A stretch of 64,000 nt of DNA from NCBI RefSeq assembly GCF_025153525.1, contig NZ_JANZNR010000002.1, forward strand, positions 124,001-188,000, read 5' to 3'. Positions 7,743 through 17,580 of this stretch are shown in pieces. Position numbers and translations under genes: made by a program. Position 1 is the first letter of the stretch. Each line of letters begins with the position of its first letter. The notes below the pieces were generated by a model, which had not been told where the DNA came from, did not search any database, and saw only the letters and a program-made list of their open reading frames with translations. Source of the DNA: Psychroserpens sp. SPM9 (lineage in GTDB: Bacteria > Bacteroidota > Bacteroidia > Flavobacteriales > Flavobacteriaceae).

Positions 7743-9162
7743 ATTTAAAACTTAAGCTCATATATCCCGAATTAATATAAGCATTGTTGGTTCCCGAATA
7801 TACTCTTATTTTGTATTTGCCTGCTTTGTAAAACGCATGAGAAAAATGGGTAATATCGGCATTGCTATTAACCTGAGTCACATTAAACACTTCTACTTGT
7901 TTGTATAAACCACTGGCATCCATTTTATCAACATAAACTTTTAGCTTATCTGTATAAAGCGGATTACCAAGTCCGTTATCAACATAAGTCCAAATAAGAC
8001 CTCCTTTGACCCTATCAATAGTAAAACTTGTGTAGCGCTTACTCGTATTCGGAATTAAATTGTTATTTGAAGCTGCCGAAATATTGGAGAAAAAGACTTT
8101 CGATTTTATGTAATTACCATATTTAATGGGCGGATTTTTAATTTCGTTCTCTTTTTTAACTCTTAAAGCAATAGCCGCATTAATCTGCGCTTTACTTTTT
8201 AAAGGCTGTTTATCACCTTTAATTGTATTAATAGAGGTAGAACGCGTTGGCAAGGTTAAGCCTAAATTAATCAACTTCTTGTGTGCTTTACTATCTATTG
8301 CCGAAATGTAGTACATCCCATTAACGCCTCCTACAAGCCCAATTCCGGTTTTATTTCCTTTAGCAGTAGCAATACCAATCACTTTATTATTTTCATCAAA
8401 AACGGGTCCGCCACTATTTCCGGGATGAATTTCAGCATCTGTTTTTATGTATCCATAATCTGTATTCATTACAAAATCACTTCCACTCATAATCCCTACA
8501 CTCAAAGTACTCATGTCTTTAAGTAACATTTCCGAAGACCCAATAAACTGAGCTGGATAACCAAACACACATAGTTTTTCGCCTTGTGAAACGGTGTCTG
8601 AATTTCCTAATGGCAATGCTGTGAAATTAGCACTTACAGGTTGATCATTAATATCACTAACAATCTTGAGTAAGGCACCATCAAAAGCACCTGCGCCAAT
8701 AGCGACTATTTCTGCTTTATATAAGGTATAATCGTTTTCACTATTTCCATTAAATACCTGAATCAACGGGATTGTATGTCCGACTCTATGAACCTTAGTC
8801 AGGCTTTTAGTGTTCACAATCTCATCTGAGTAAACATCAAAACTTGTCTTTTTTTCTTTTCCAACAGTACTATCGTAATAAATATAGCCTTTCACTCCAG
8901 TTTCAACAACATGTTTATTAGTGAAAATATAGCCGTCTTTGGTGACAACAAAACCAGAACCTCTGCTTAAATAACCTTTTCCGGGTTTTTCTTTTTCTAA
9001 TTCTGGGTCTGCCATAATAATTTTCACAACTCCTTTGCTATACGCCGAAGCAATAAGCTTGGTATCTAAACCCTTTGGTGTAGGCTTTGGATCGACACAA
9101 GAAAAAACTGTAATAAAAGCGAAAAGTATAAGAGGTAAACTATTTTTCATCATGGTTGGCAT
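7741..9162 (-). CDS. trypsin-like serine protease, S1C/DegP-like, predicted lipoprotein
   Basis: This 473-aa protein starts with a lipoprotein signal (MKNSLPLILFAFITVFSC, lipobox Cys), placing it in the cell envelope. The trypsin-fold domain (about 35-290) has the three catalytic elements: GSGFVVTKDGYIFTNKHVV (His), DGALLKI (Asp; the residue after Asp is Gly where DegP-type enzymes usually have Leu or Val) and HPGNSGGPVFDENNKVIG (Ser). No PDZ domain is apparent. The remaining C-terminal part (about 365-473) resembles a beta-sandwich add-on domain of the kind that follows secreted proteases. In-frame Met codons at 9153 and 9150 are equally likely starts. It sits on the opposite strand between tsf and pyrH, splitting a translation-linked gene order. 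Confidence 0.83.
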   Translation of the reverse strand: MPTMMKNSLPLILFAFITVFSCVDPKPTPKGLDTKLIASAYSKGVVKIIMADPELEKEKPGKGYLSRGSGFVVTKDGYIFTNKHVVETGVKGYIYYDSTVGKEKKTSFDVYSDEIVNTKSLTKVHRVGHTIPLIQVFNGNSENDYTLYKAEIVAIGAGAFDGALLKIVSDINDQPVSANFTALPLGNSDTVSQGEKLCVFGYPAQFIGSSEMLLKDMSTLSVGIMSGSDFVMNTDYGYIKTDAEIHPGNSGGPVFDENNKVIGIATAKGNKTGIGLVGGVNGMYYISAIDSKAHKKLINLGLTLPTRSTSINTIKGDKQPLKSKAQINAAIALRVKKENEIKNPPIKYGNYIKSKVFFSNISAASNNNLIPNTSKRYTSFTIDRVKGGLIWTYVDNGLGNPLYTDKLKVYVDKMDASGLYKQVEVFNVTQVNSNADITHFSHAFYKAGKYKIRVYSGTNNAYINSGYMSLSFK

Positions 9163-9301
9163 TGAAAACAGTATAAAAAAACGAAAATTATTTATTCTAT
9201 GAAAATTAAATCACTTAATATCAACAATAAACACCAAGCAGAGCACGAAATAAAATAAATTGACCAATCCGCTATAAACGATAAGACATAAATAAAAACA
9301 A

Positions 9302-9334
9302 TTGCCAAGTAAAAAATAATTTTGTTTATTTTTG
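9302..9334 (+). promoter_or_regulatory. likely promoter of pyrH-frr
   Basis: TTG (9302-9304) and TAttTTTG (9327-9334) are 22 bp apart, slightly wide. A second TAatTTTG box overlaps at 9317-9324. Either would give a leader of about 35-45 nt before pyrH. Confidence 0.4.
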
Positions 9335-9372
9335 TCGCAATCTAATTACCTTTATAAACATTCATTCTACAA

Positions 9373-10083
9373 ATGACGAAATACAAAAGAATCCTACTAA
9401 AATTATCTGGTGAAGCACTTATGGGCTCACGCCAATACGGAATTGATCCAGAACGTTTAGCAGAATATGCCAAAGACATCAAAGAAATTACCGATTTAGG
9501 TGTAGAAGTGGCTATCGTTATTGGTGGTGGAAATATTTTTAGAGGTGTCGCTGGAGCTATGGCAGGTATGGACCGTGTTCAAGGAGATCATATGGGAATG
9601 TTGGCGACTGTGATTAACGGATTAGCATTACAAAATGCACTGGAAGATGCAGATGTAAAAACACGCCTGCAAACTGCCATCAAAATCAATGAAGTTGCCG
9701 AACCTTTTATAAGACGAAAAGCAATGAGTCACCTTAGAAAAGGTCGTGTTGTTATTTTTGGTGGCGGAACTGGTAACCCGTATTTCACAACAGATTCTGC
9801 AGCCGTATTAAGAGCGATAGAAATAGAAGCCGATGTTATTTTAAAAGGGACGCGTGTTGATGGTATTTATAATGCAGATCCTGAAAAAGATTTAAATGCT
9901 GTAAAATTCGACCACATTACGTTTGATGATGTATTGAGAAAAGGACTTAAAGTTATGGACACGACAGCATTTACACTAAGTCAGGAAAACAAACTACCAA
10001 TCATCGTGTTTGATATGAATAAAAAAGGAAATCTGCTAAAAGTAGTTTCTGGTGAAAATATTGGCACTAAAGTTAATTTATAA
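9373..10083 (+). CDS. pyrH: UMP kinase
   Basis: This 236-aa protein shows the bacterial UMP kinase pattern of the amino-acid-kinase superfamily: [14 protein letters not shown] at the N-terminus, [10 protein letters not shown] in the phosphate loop, [16 protein letters not shown], and [19 protein letters not shown] in the UMP site. It phosphorylates UMP to UDP with ATP in the cytosol as a hexamer and feeds RNA and CTP synthesis. Length and motifs are normal. It is followed 50 bp later by frr, the conserved bacterial pair, and the shared terminator after frr suggests one transcript. Confidence 0.97.
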   Translation: MTKYKRILLKLSGEALMGSRQYGIDPERLAEYAKDIKEITDLGVEVAIVIGGGNIFRGVAGAMAGMDRVQGDHMGMLATVINGLALQNALEDADVKTRLQTAIKINEVAEPFIRRKAMSHLRKGRVVIFGGGTGNPYFTTDSAAVLRAIEIEADVILKGTRVDGIYNADPEKDLNAVKFDHITFDDVLRKGLKVMDTTAFTLSQENKLPIIVFDMNKKGNLLKVVSGENIGTKVNL

Positions 10084-10133
10084 TATTTGGCTCATTTTTT
10101 GGTAAGCATTTTACATATTAAAGTTTTTTAATC

Positions 10134-10691
10134 ATGAACGAAGACATAAAATTTATATTAGATACAGCTCAAGAAGCAATGGATGGTGCCATCAAGCACC
10201 TTGAAAAACAATTTGTAAACATTAGAGCAGGTAAAGCTAGCCCTGCTATGTTAGGTAGCGTTATGGTAGACTATTACGGTTCTCAAACGCCTTTATCTCA
10301 AGTTGCCAATGTAAACACACCTGACGGAAGAACCATTACAGTTCAGCCCTGGGAAAAGAGTATGCTTCAAGAAATTGAACGTGGCATTATGATCGCTAAC
10401 CTTGGTTTTAACCCAATGAATAATGGTGAAACCATCATTATCAATGTACCACCTTTAACCGAAGAGCGCAGAAGAGATTTGTCTAAACAAGCCAAAGCTG
10501 AAGCCGAAGATGCTAAAATTGGTGTAAGAAATGCACGTAAAGATGCCAACCACGAGATAAAAAATCTTGAGGATGCTTCTGAAGATCAACAAAAAAATGC
10601 CGAAATTGATATACAACAAATGACCGATAAATACGTTAAGAAAATAGACGATATTTTTGAAGTCAAAGAAAAAGAAATTATGACTGTATAA
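10134..10691 (+). CDS. frr: ribosome recycling factor
   Basis: This 185-aa protein matches RRF in length and sequence: the helix with VNIRAGKASPAML (including the RAGKA arginine), PLSQVANVNTPDGRTITVQPW, and the C-terminal helix with EERRRDLSKQAKAEAEDAKIGVRNARKDAN. With EF-G it splits post-termination ribosomes. The gene follows pyrH, as in most bacteria, and ends at a strong intrinsic terminator 7 bp downstream. Nothing unusual is seen. Confidence 0.97.
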   Translation: MNEDIKFILDTAQEAMDGAIKHLEKQFVNIRAGKASPAMLGSVMVDYYGSQTPLSQVANVNTPDGRTITVQPWEKSMLQEIERGIMIANLGFNPMNNGETIIINVPPLTEERRRDLSKQAKAEAEDAKIGVRNARKDANHEIKNLEDASEDQQKNAEIDIQQMTDKYVKKIDDIFEVKEKEIMTV

Positions 10692-10697
10692 ATCCTC

Positions 10698-10729
10698 AAA
10701 AAGCGACGTATTATAAGTCGCTTTTTTTT
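10698..10729 (+). terminator. intrinsic terminator after frr
   Basis: AAAAAGCGAC (10698-10707) pairs with GTCGCTTTTT (10717-10726) over a 9-nt loop and runs into a T-tract. Confidence 0.85.
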
Positions 10730-10755
10730 ATTAATCCTCTTTATTCTCTACTTAA

Positions 10756-12033
10756 ATGCATAAGATTTTTTGCTTAATTTTGGTTACGCTTTTTACTTGT
10801 GCACTTTATTCGCAAACCCCTAACACGGCACAGGATTCTACTAAAGTCGAAAATGACTCTTTAAGAAAAAGAGAGTTTTTAAAACAATTAGGCAATGGGT
10901 TTTATCCAACAAAATTTTTAAATGTCGATTTAAAATATCTGATAAAATTTAATCAGTACGAAGGATTTCGAACGGGAATTGGTGGCGAAACAAACGAAGG
11001 GTTTTCAGAAAAATATAAAATCAATAGTTATGTGGTTTACGGATTTAAAGATCATCGTTTCAAATATAAAATTGGTGGCGGATTTAGGGTAAATGAAGCA
11101 ACGAGCACCTGGATAAACCTTTCTTATACTGACGATTTACAAGAAACCGGTAGCTCCACTTTTTTAACAGATAAGCGCTTTTTTTCATTCTTTGAGCCGC
11201 GTTTATTAAATATTGATTTGTTTCATAAACACATTACAAAAGCGATTGCTATAGAGCACAAACTCTCAAATTATTTGCTTACCGAAACCGAATTTGCTGT
11301 AAGTAAAATTGATCCAACCTACGATTATAGATTTAATGTTAACGGACAATCTTATGGAAATTTTAATGTAAGTACCGCCAAAACGGCTTTACAATGGAGC
11401 CCATTTAGTCTTTTTTCAGTTGAAAAAGGAACCGTAAAAGAAACTAAAAGCGGCTATCCAAAATTCACCTTGCAACTAACTCAGAGTTTTAAAAATGTTA
11501 TTGGTAGTAATTTCAATTTCTTTAAAACAGACTTTAGAACGGTACACCGATTTATATTTAACGACCATGTATTTACCGAAGCCATATTAACCACTGGACT
11601 GGCTACGGGAAAAACACCATTAACGCACTTGTATCACGCCTATCCTAATAACATTACTAAAGAGACGATTTTACAACGATTTTCGGTGGCAGGAATTAAT
11701 AGTTTTGAAACCATGTATTTCAACGAATTCTTTTCAGATAGATATGCGACGCTCCAGCTCAAACACTTTGTAAAACCTTTTAAAATCACCGAGCGTTACC
11801 GACCGCAATTAGTGCTCATTTCAAGAATGGCTATTGGAGACATGAACAATATAGAACGACATCAAAACATCAATTTCGGGACACTATCTAAAGGCTATTC
11901 GGAAGTGGGATTTGAATTAAACAAATTACTCTTCGGTTTTGGCTTGAGTTTCGCCTATCGTTATGGCGGCTATCACCTTCCGTCTTATGCCGATAATATT
12001 GCTGCGAAGTTTACATTTAATGTCAGTTTATAA
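10756..12033 (+). CDS. DUF5686-like outer-membrane protein, C-terminal barrel part only
   Basis: This 425-aa protein has a signal peptide (MHKIFCLILVTLFTCALYSQ) and alternating aromatic beta strands ending in a terminal hydrophobic residue, typical of an outer-membrane barrel. Stretches such as RFSVAGINSFETMYFNEFFSD, YATLQLKHFVKPF and FGLSFAYRYGGYHLP resemble the C-terminal half of the DUF5686 family. As I recall, full DUF5686 proteins exceed 800 aa and begin with a carboxypeptidase-regulatory-like domain, absent here. So this is a short form or a distinct member. The signal peptide starts at the first codon, so it does not look like a truncated gene. Function is unknown. It follows the frr terminator and precedes the RND-type gene, which has its own -7 box. 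Confidence 0.65.
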   Translation: MHKIFCLILVTLFTCALYSQTPNTAQDSTKVENDSLRKREFLKQLGNGFYPTKFLNVDLKYLIKFNQYEGFRTGIGGETNEGFSEKYKINSYVVYGFKDHRFKYKIGGGFRVNEATSTWINLSYTDDLQETGSSTFLTDKRFFSFFEPRLLNIDLFHKHITKAIAIEHKLSNYLLTETEFAVSKIDPTYDYRFNVNGQSYGNFNVSTAKTALQWSPFSLFSVEKGTVKETKSGYPKFTLQLTQSFKNVIGSNFNFFKTDFRTVHRFIFNDHVFTEAILTTGLATGKTPLTHLYHAYPNNITKETILQRFSVAGINSFETMYFNEFFSDRYATLQLKHFVKPFKITERYRPQLVLISRMAIGDMNNIERHQNINFGTLSKGYSEVGFELNKLLFGFGLSFAYRYGGYHLPSYADNIAAKFTFNVSL

Positions 12034-12079
12034 TACAATAATATATCGTTAAATTTATCGGTTATCATTAGGTTTTTTC

Positions 12080-12087
12080 TACCTTTG
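12080..12087 (+). promoter_or_regulatory. -7 box of the RND/MMPL gene
   Basis: TAccTTTG is a perfect -7 match 19 nt before the ATG at 12107. No TTG is seen at the expected upstream distance. Confidence 0.45.
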
Positions 12088-12106
12088 GGCTTCGTTTTGA
12101 AAGCAC

Positions 12107-14515
12107 ATGTTTAAACTATTTACAAAGAACTTTTGGGAAGTGGTTGCGCGATTGATTTTGCGTAACAAAATTGGTATTTTAGTCGTCATCATTTTGGCTA
12201 CTCTTTTCTTTAGTTCGCAGTGGAAATACATGCGTTTCACCTATACTGAAGCCAATTTACTTCCCGATGATCACGAGGTCAATGTCACCTATAACGAATT
12301 CTTAGATGTCTTTGGAGAAGAAGGCAACCTTATTGTACTTGGTGTAAAAGATTCTACGCTGTTTACGGTTGAAAAATTAAATGCTTGGAACCAGCTTTCT
12401 GAAAGTTTTAAAGCTTTCGACGAAGTAGAAACCGTTGTATCTATTAATGACCTGCAAAAACTGGTCAAAAATAATGAGGCCGAAAAGTTTGATTTAGTTC
12501 CGTTTATTAAAGATTCGATTGCTTCACAAGAGCAAATCGAAACGCTTCAAAACGAGCTATTTAAAACCTATCCGTTCTATGACAATTTCTTGTTTAATAC
12601 CAAAACAAGAACTATAAGAACTGCCATTTATCTCAAAAAGGATATTGTAAACACAGCAGCCAGAAAAGATTTTATCCTTTTAACTCTTAACGATACAATT
12701 GAAGCCTTTGAAAACACTTATAATTTAGACGTTCGTATTTCTGGAATGCCTTATATACGAACGCTAAATGCTCAGAATATTGTTGACGAAATCGGACTCT
12801 TTATCGCTTTGGCTTTAGGTGTTACTTCGCTTATTTTCTTTTTCTTTTTCAGATCGTTTAGAGCTACCTTTATCTCACTTATTGTGGTGTGTGTTGGCGT
12901 TATGTGGACCTTTGGTATCATTGGGCTTCTCAACTATGAAATTACGGTACTTACGGCGTTAATTCCGCCATTAATAATCGTCATCGGGATTCCCAACTGT
13001 ATTTTTCTTATCAATAAATATCAACATGAGGTTAAGCTTCATGGTAATAAAGTAAAATCGCTCCAGCGTGTCATTACCAAAATTGGAAACGCAACCTTAA
13101 TGACTAACGTCACTACCGCTTCAGGTTTTGCAACTTTTATTTTGACAGAGAGCACACTCTTAAAGGAGTTTGGTATTGTAGCTTCGCTTAGTATTATTGC
13201 GATTTTTCTATTGTGTTTATTTGTAATTCCTATCATTTACACCTTTTTACCATATCCAAAAGAGCGCCATTTAGAACACTTAAACAAGCGTTGGATTGGT
13301 GGTTTTGTAAATTGGATTGAACGCATGGTACGTGAACAAAAAATTGCCATTTATGTTACCGCTCTTGTACTTATTATTGCGAGTATTATTGGCATTTATA
13401 AGATAGAAATCTCGGGCAGCCTCATTGAAGACATGCCAAAAGAAGAAGACTTCTTTAAAGATATCAGGTTCTTTGAACAAGAGTTCGATGGCATTATGCC
13501 TTTAGAAATTATGGTCGATACCAAGCGTAAAAAGGGTGTTATGAAATTGAGTACGCTTAAAAAAATGGAAGACCTTGAAAACCTAATTGATGAAACCGAA
13601 GAATTATCGCGTCCAATTTCTGTAGTTAGCTTAGTAAAATACAGTAAGCAAGCCTATTACAATGGCAACCCTAAATACTACCAACTCCCAACAAGTCAAG
13701 AAAACAGTTTTATTTTATCTTATGCAAAAAACTCATCTTCTGATGTAGACTTACTTAAAAATTTCGTCGACAGCACTGGACAATATGCACGGATTACCAC
13801 ATTTATGAAAGATATTGGTACCGATAAAATGGAACGTATTCAAGAAGACTTACAAAATAAAATAAACAAGGTATTTCAACCAGCCGATCGCTATAATGTC
13901 ACCATGACCGGAAAGGCACTCGTTTTTCAAAAAGGTACCAAGTATCTGGTTAAAAACTTAGCCATTTCATTGTCTTTAGCCATACTATTAATTTCAATAT
14001 TCATGGCTTATATGTTTCGATCGGTAAGAATGATTATTGTATCCCTTATTCCTAATGTACTTCCACTTGTGATCACAGCAGGTTTAATGGGGTATCTTGG
14101 TGTTCCTATCAAGCCTTCAACCATTTTGGTCTTTAGTATTGCCTTCGGAATATCGGTAGACGACACCATTCACTTTTTGGCAAAATACCGACAAGAACTA
14201 CAAGCCAACCACTGGAAAATACGTAAATCTGTATATGCTGCTCTTCGCGAAACTGGCGTGAGTATGTTTTATACCTCTATTGTATTATTCTTTGGATTTA
14301 TCGTATTTACAACGTCGAGCTTTGGAGGAACCGTTGCTTTAGGAGCATTAGTTTCGGCGACTTTACTGTTTGCAATGTTATCTAATTTACTACTGCTTCC
14401 GTCCTTATTATTATCCTTAGAACGCAGCATTGCTAATAAGGAAGTAATGCGTGAACCTTCTATAAATATTATTCCTATGGAAGATGACGATTCCGAAGCA
14501 GATAAAAATTCATAA
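12107..14515 (+). CDS. RND superfamily (MMPL/patched-type) transporter
   Basis: This 802-aa protein has two repeats, each with one N-terminal transmembrane helix, a large periplasmic loop and a block of five helices: helix 1 near 21-40 and block 1 near 225-380; a helix near 412-430 and block 2 near 620-780. The second block contains FGISVDDTIHFLAKYRQEL, the MMPL/SSD-type motif with the Asp pair that carries protons in RND pumps. It is shorter than AcrB-type pumps and has no adaptor or TolC partner nearby, so an envelope lipid or hydrophobic-compound exporter of the YdfJ/HpnN kind is more likely than a drug pump. The cargo is unknown. asnS follows 30 bp later with its own -7 box. Confidence 0.85.
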   Translation: MFKLFTKNFWEVVARLILRNKIGILVVIILATLFFSSQWKYMRFTYTEANLLPDDHEVNVTYNEFLDVFGEEGNLIVLGVKDSTLFTVEKLNAWNQLSESFKAFDEVETVVSINDLQKLVKNNEAEKFDLVPFIKDSIASQEQIETLQNELFKTYPFYDNFLFNTKTRTIRTAIYLKKDIVNTAARKDFILLTLNDTIEAFENTYNLDVRISGMPYIRTLNAQNIVDEIGLFIALALGVTSLIFFFFFRSFRATFISLIVVCVGVMWTFGIIGLLNYEITVLTALIPPLIIVIGIPNCIFLINKYQHEVKLHGNKVKSLQRVITKIGNATLMTNVTTASGFATFILTESTLLKEFGIVASLSIIAIFLLCLFVIPIIYTFLPYPKERHLEHLNKRWIGGFVNWIERMVREQKIAIYVTALVLIIASIIGIYKIEISGSLIEDMPKEEDFFKDIRFFEQEFDGIMPLEIMVDTKRKKGVMKLSTLKKMEDLENLIDETEELSRPISVVSLVKYSKQAYYNGNPKYYQLPTSQENSFILSYAKNSSSDVDLLKNFVDSTGQYARITTFMKDIGTDKMERIQEDLQNKINKVFQPADRYNVTMTGKALVFQKGTKYLVKNLAISLSLAILLISIFMAYMFRSVRMIIVSLIPNVLPLVITAGLMGYLGVPIKPSTILVFSIAFGISVDDTIHFLAKYRQELQANHWKIRKSVYAALRETGVSMFYTSIVLFFGFIVFTTSSFGGTVALGALVSATLLFAMLSNLLLLPSLLLSLERSIANKEVMREPSINIIPMEDDDSEADKNS

Positions 14516-14520
14516 TCTGT

Positions 14521-14528
14521 TATATTTG
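14521..14528 (+). promoter_or_regulatory. -7 box of asnS
   Basis: TATATTTG is a perfect -7 box lying between the previous stop codon and the asnS ATG (14546). No good -33 TTG is seen. Confidence 0.45.
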
Positions 14529-14545
14529 CATAAAATTTTAAACTA

Positions 14546-15976
14546 ATGAGCTACACAGTTTCACAATTATTGACACAAGACATTACCTTTCAGCCCATCG
14601 AAATTAAAGGCTGGGTAAGAACTTTTAGAGCAAACCGATTTATTGCCTTAAATGACGGTTCTACTATAAATAATATTCAGTGTGTTGTTGATTTTGAAAA
14701 TACAGATGAAGCCATTCTAAAACGCATCACTACTGGCGCTGCAGTTCATATTAAAGGAGAACTGGCAGAAAGTCAAGGGAAAGGACAAAAGGTTGAAATT
14801 CAGGTTTCTTCTATAGAGATTCTGGGGGATTCTGATCCTGAATCATATCCAATTCAACCTAAAAAGCACACTTTTGAATTTTTACGTGAAAATGCCCATT
14901 TACGTACCCGCACCAATACATTTAGTGCTGTAATGCGTTTACGTTCTGCACTGTCATTTGCTATTCATGGGTATTTTAATGATAACGGGTTTTACCACGT
15001 TCATACACCAATTATCACAGGTAGTGATGCCGAAGGTGCTGGTGAAATGTTTAGAGTAAGTACCTTAGATGCTAAGAACCCACCTTTAAATGAGGATGGC
15101 TCTGTTAATTATAAAGAAGATTTCTTCGGAAAAGAAACCAATCTTACTGTTTCTGGTCAATTAGAAGCTGAAACATTTGCCATGTCACTCGGAAAAGTGT
15201 ACACCTTTGGTCCAACGTTTAGAGCCGAAAACTCCAATACTTCGCGTCACTTGGCAGAATTCTGGATGATAGAACCTGAAGTCGCGTTTATGGATTTAAG
15301 TGGTAATATGGACTTAGCCGAAGACTTTATGAAATCGGTATTAGGCTACGTTTTGGAACACAATCGAGAAGATCTGGAATTCTTGGAAAAACGCTTACTG
15401 GACGAAGAAAAGACAAAGCCTCAGGCCGAGCGTTCAGATATGAGCTTAATTGATAAAATTAAGTTTGTGGTTGATAACAACTTTAAACGTGTGAGTTATA
15501 CGGAAGCCATTGATATATTAAAGAATTCTAAGCCAAATAAGAAAAAGAAATTCAACTATATTATTGAAGAATGGGGTGCCGATTTACAAAGTGAGCACGA
15601 GCGTTTCTTAGTTGAAAAACATTTTAAATGTCCCGTGATTTTATTTGATTATCCGGCAAATATTAAAGCCTTTTACATGCGTTTAAATGAAGACGGAAAA
15701 ACGGTAAGAGCAATGGATATTTTATTTCCAGGTATTGGAGAAATGGTTGGAGGTTCGCAACGTGAAGAACGTTTAGAAGTCTTAATAGAAAAAATGAAGG
15801 CACTTGACATTCCTGAAGAAGAATTATGGTGGTATTTAGATTTACGTAAATATGGAACCGCTGTACATTCTGGTTTCGGATTAGGTTTTGAACGTTTGGT
15901 AATGTTTGCAACAGGAATGAGCAATATTAGAGACGTGATTCCTTATCCGAGAACACCACAAAATGCAGAATTTTAA
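14546..15976 (+). CDS. asnS: asparaginyl-tRNA synthetase
   Basis: This 476-aa protein is a class II synthetase of the AspRS/AsnRS type: an N-terminal OB-fold anticodon-binding domain (about 15-100, with GWVRTFRANRFIALNDGS), then the catalytic core with motif 2 (TFRAENSNTSRHLAEFWMIEPE) and motif 3 (HSGFGLGFERLVMFATG). TSRHLAEFWM marks AsnRS rather than AspRS, which is present separately at 39004-40758. It charges tRNA-Asn in the cytosol. An insertion around residues 275-340 is usual in bacterial AsnRS. The gene has its own terminator at 16008-16041. Confidence 0.95.
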   Translation: MSYTVSQLLTQDITFQPIEIKGWVRTFRANRFIALNDGSTINNIQCVVDFENTDEAILKRITTGAAVHIKGELAESQGKGQKVEIQVSSIEILGDSDPESYPIQPKKHTFEFLRENAHLRTRTNTFSAVMRLRSALSFAIHGYFNDNGFYHVHTPIITGSDAEGAGEMFRVSTLDAKNPPLNEDGSVNYKEDFFGKETNLTVSGQLEAETFAMSLGKVYTFGPTFRAENSNTSRHLAEFWMIEPEVAFMDLSGNMDLAEDFMKSVLGYVLEHNREDLEFLEKRLLDEEKTKPQAERSDMSLIDKIKFVVDNNFKRVSYTEAIDILKNSKPNKKKKFNYIIEEWGADLQSEHERFLVEKHFKCPVILFDYPANIKAFYMRLNEDGKTVRAMDILFPGIGEMVGGSQREERLEVLIEKMKALDIPEEELWWYLDLRKYGTAVHSGFGLGFERLVMFATGMSNIRDVIPYPRTPQNAEF

Positions 15977-16007
15977 CACATCAGCATTTGATATAAAATG
16001 ATATGAC

Positions 16008-16041
16008 AGACCTGTTAGATTTAAAACCTAACAGGTCTTTT
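16008..16041 (+). terminator. intrinsic terminator after asnS
   Basis: AGACCTGTTAG (16008-16018) and CTAACAGGTCT (16028-16038) form a perfect 11-bp stem, followed by a short T-run. Confidence 0.7.
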
Positions 16042-16119
16042 AAATTATTCTTAAAAGCATTTGATTTTATAAACTTATATCAATAGTTTTTTTAACTTTA
16101 CTTTAAACGAAAACAAAGC

Positions 16120-17580
16120 ATGCTCAAACAATACCTACAGTTTAAATTATCACAAAAGTTGTCGCCACAACAAATTCAGCTAATGAAGTTGATACAGTTG
16201 CCTACACAAGCTTTTGAGCAACGAATAAAGCAAGAACTGGAAGAAAATCCTGCTTTAGATACAGGTAAAGAGAGTAATGATGACGACAAGTTTGATGAGT
16301 TTGATAACTCTGAAGATGATTATAATGACAATGATGAAATCAACACCGAAGACATCAACATCGATGAATATTTGAGTGATGATGAAGTCCCAGAATACCG
16401 AACACAAACCAGTAATTATAGTGCAGATGACGAAGAAAAGAATGTCCCATACGCTGCTGGAACATCCTTTACCCAACATTTAAGAAATCAGTTAAATACC
16501 TTTAGACTCAATGATGAAGAACGTGAAATTGCTGAATTTCTCGTAGGTAGCGTTGATGAAAGTGGTTATATACGTCGCTCGTTAAGCGATATCATGGATG
16601 ATTTAGCCTTCACTCAAAATGTTTTTACTACCGAAGAAACGATTGAAAAGGTATTACATACGGTTCATCAATTAGATCCAGCAGGTGTTGGTGCTCGTAA
16701 TCTTCAGGAATGTTTGAGCATTCAGTTACATAGAAAAGAAAAGTATCCAGATGTCGAATTGGCTTGTGATATTATCGATAAAGCATTCGATCAGTTTACA
16801 AAGAAGCACTACAAAAAGCTACTTCAAAAATTTGACATTACCGAAGTCCAACTTAGAGATGCCATAGAAGAAATTGAACGACTCAACCCTAAACCTGGTG
16901 GTTCTTATGCTGGAAACAATAAAATTGTTGAGCATGTGGTACCCGATTTTGCAATTAAAATTGTTGATGGCGAACTAGAACTCACACTCAACGGAAGAAA
17001 TGCTCCAGAGCTTCATGTATCGCGAGAATATAGTGATATGATGAAAGGTTACAAAGCCTCTAAGGATAAAAGCAAATCACAAAAGGATGCCGTTATGTTC
17101 ATCAAACAAAAGTTAGATGCTGCAAAATGGTTCATTGAAGCGATTAAGCAACGTCAGCAAACCCTTTTTGTGACCATGAGTGCCATCATGCATTATCAAA
17201 AAGAATACTTTCTTACAGGTGATGAGCGCAAGCTAAAACCTATGATTTTAAAGGATATTGCCGATGAAATAGACATGGATGTGTCAACAGTATCTCGTGT
17301 GGCTAATAGCAAATATGTAGATACGCCTTACGGAACAAAACTCATTAAAGAATTCTTTAGTGAATCGATGACTAATGATCAAGGTGAAGAAGTTTCCACA
17401 CGAGAAATCAAAAAGATTTTAGAAACAGTTGTTGAAGAAGAAAACAAGAAAAAACCGCTAACCGACGAAAAATTAGCATCCATACTTAAAGAAAAAGGCT
17501 ATCCTATTGCACGTCGAACTGTTGCTAAATATCGTGAGCAATTAGATATTCCTGTGGCGAGATTGCGGAAGAAAATATAA
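16120..17580 (+). CDS. rpoN: RNA polymerase sigma-54 factor
   Basis: This 486-aa protein has all three RpoN regions: a Gln-rich activator-interacting region I (QKLSPQQIQLMKLIQLPTQ), an acidic Asp/Glu-rich region II (about residues 50-105), the core-binding region, and the DNA-binding region with the RpoN box ARRTVAKYRE at about 464, followed by the usual C-terminal tail. It directs polymerase to -24/-12 promoters with the help of enhancer-binding ATPases; none is encoded in this window. Its stop codon overlaps the next start in a TAATG junction, so the downstream membrane protein is coupled to it. Confidence 0.96.
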   Translation: MLKQYLQFKLSQKLSPQQIQLMKLIQLPTQAFEQRIKQELEENPALDTGKESNDDDKFDEFDNSEDDYNDNDEINTEDINIDEYLSDDEVPEYRTQTSNYSADDEEKNVPYAAGTSFTQHLRNQLNTFRLNDEEREIAEFLVGSVDESGYIRRSLSDIMDDLAFTQNVFTTEETIEKVLHTVHQLDPAGVGARNLQECLSIQLHRKEKYPDVELACDIIDKAFDQFTKKHYKKLLQKFDITEVQLRDAIEEIERLNPKPGGSYAGNNKIVEHVVPDFAIKIVDGELELTLNGRNAPELHVSREYSDMMKGYKASKDKSKSQKDAVMFIKQKLDAAKWFIEAIKQRQQTLFVTMSAIMHYQKEYFLTGDERKLKPMILKDIADEIDMDVSTVSRVANSKYVDTPYGTKLIKEFFSESMTNDQGEEVSTREIKKILETVVEEENKKKPLTDEKLASILKEKGYPIARRTVAKYREQLDIPVARLRKKI

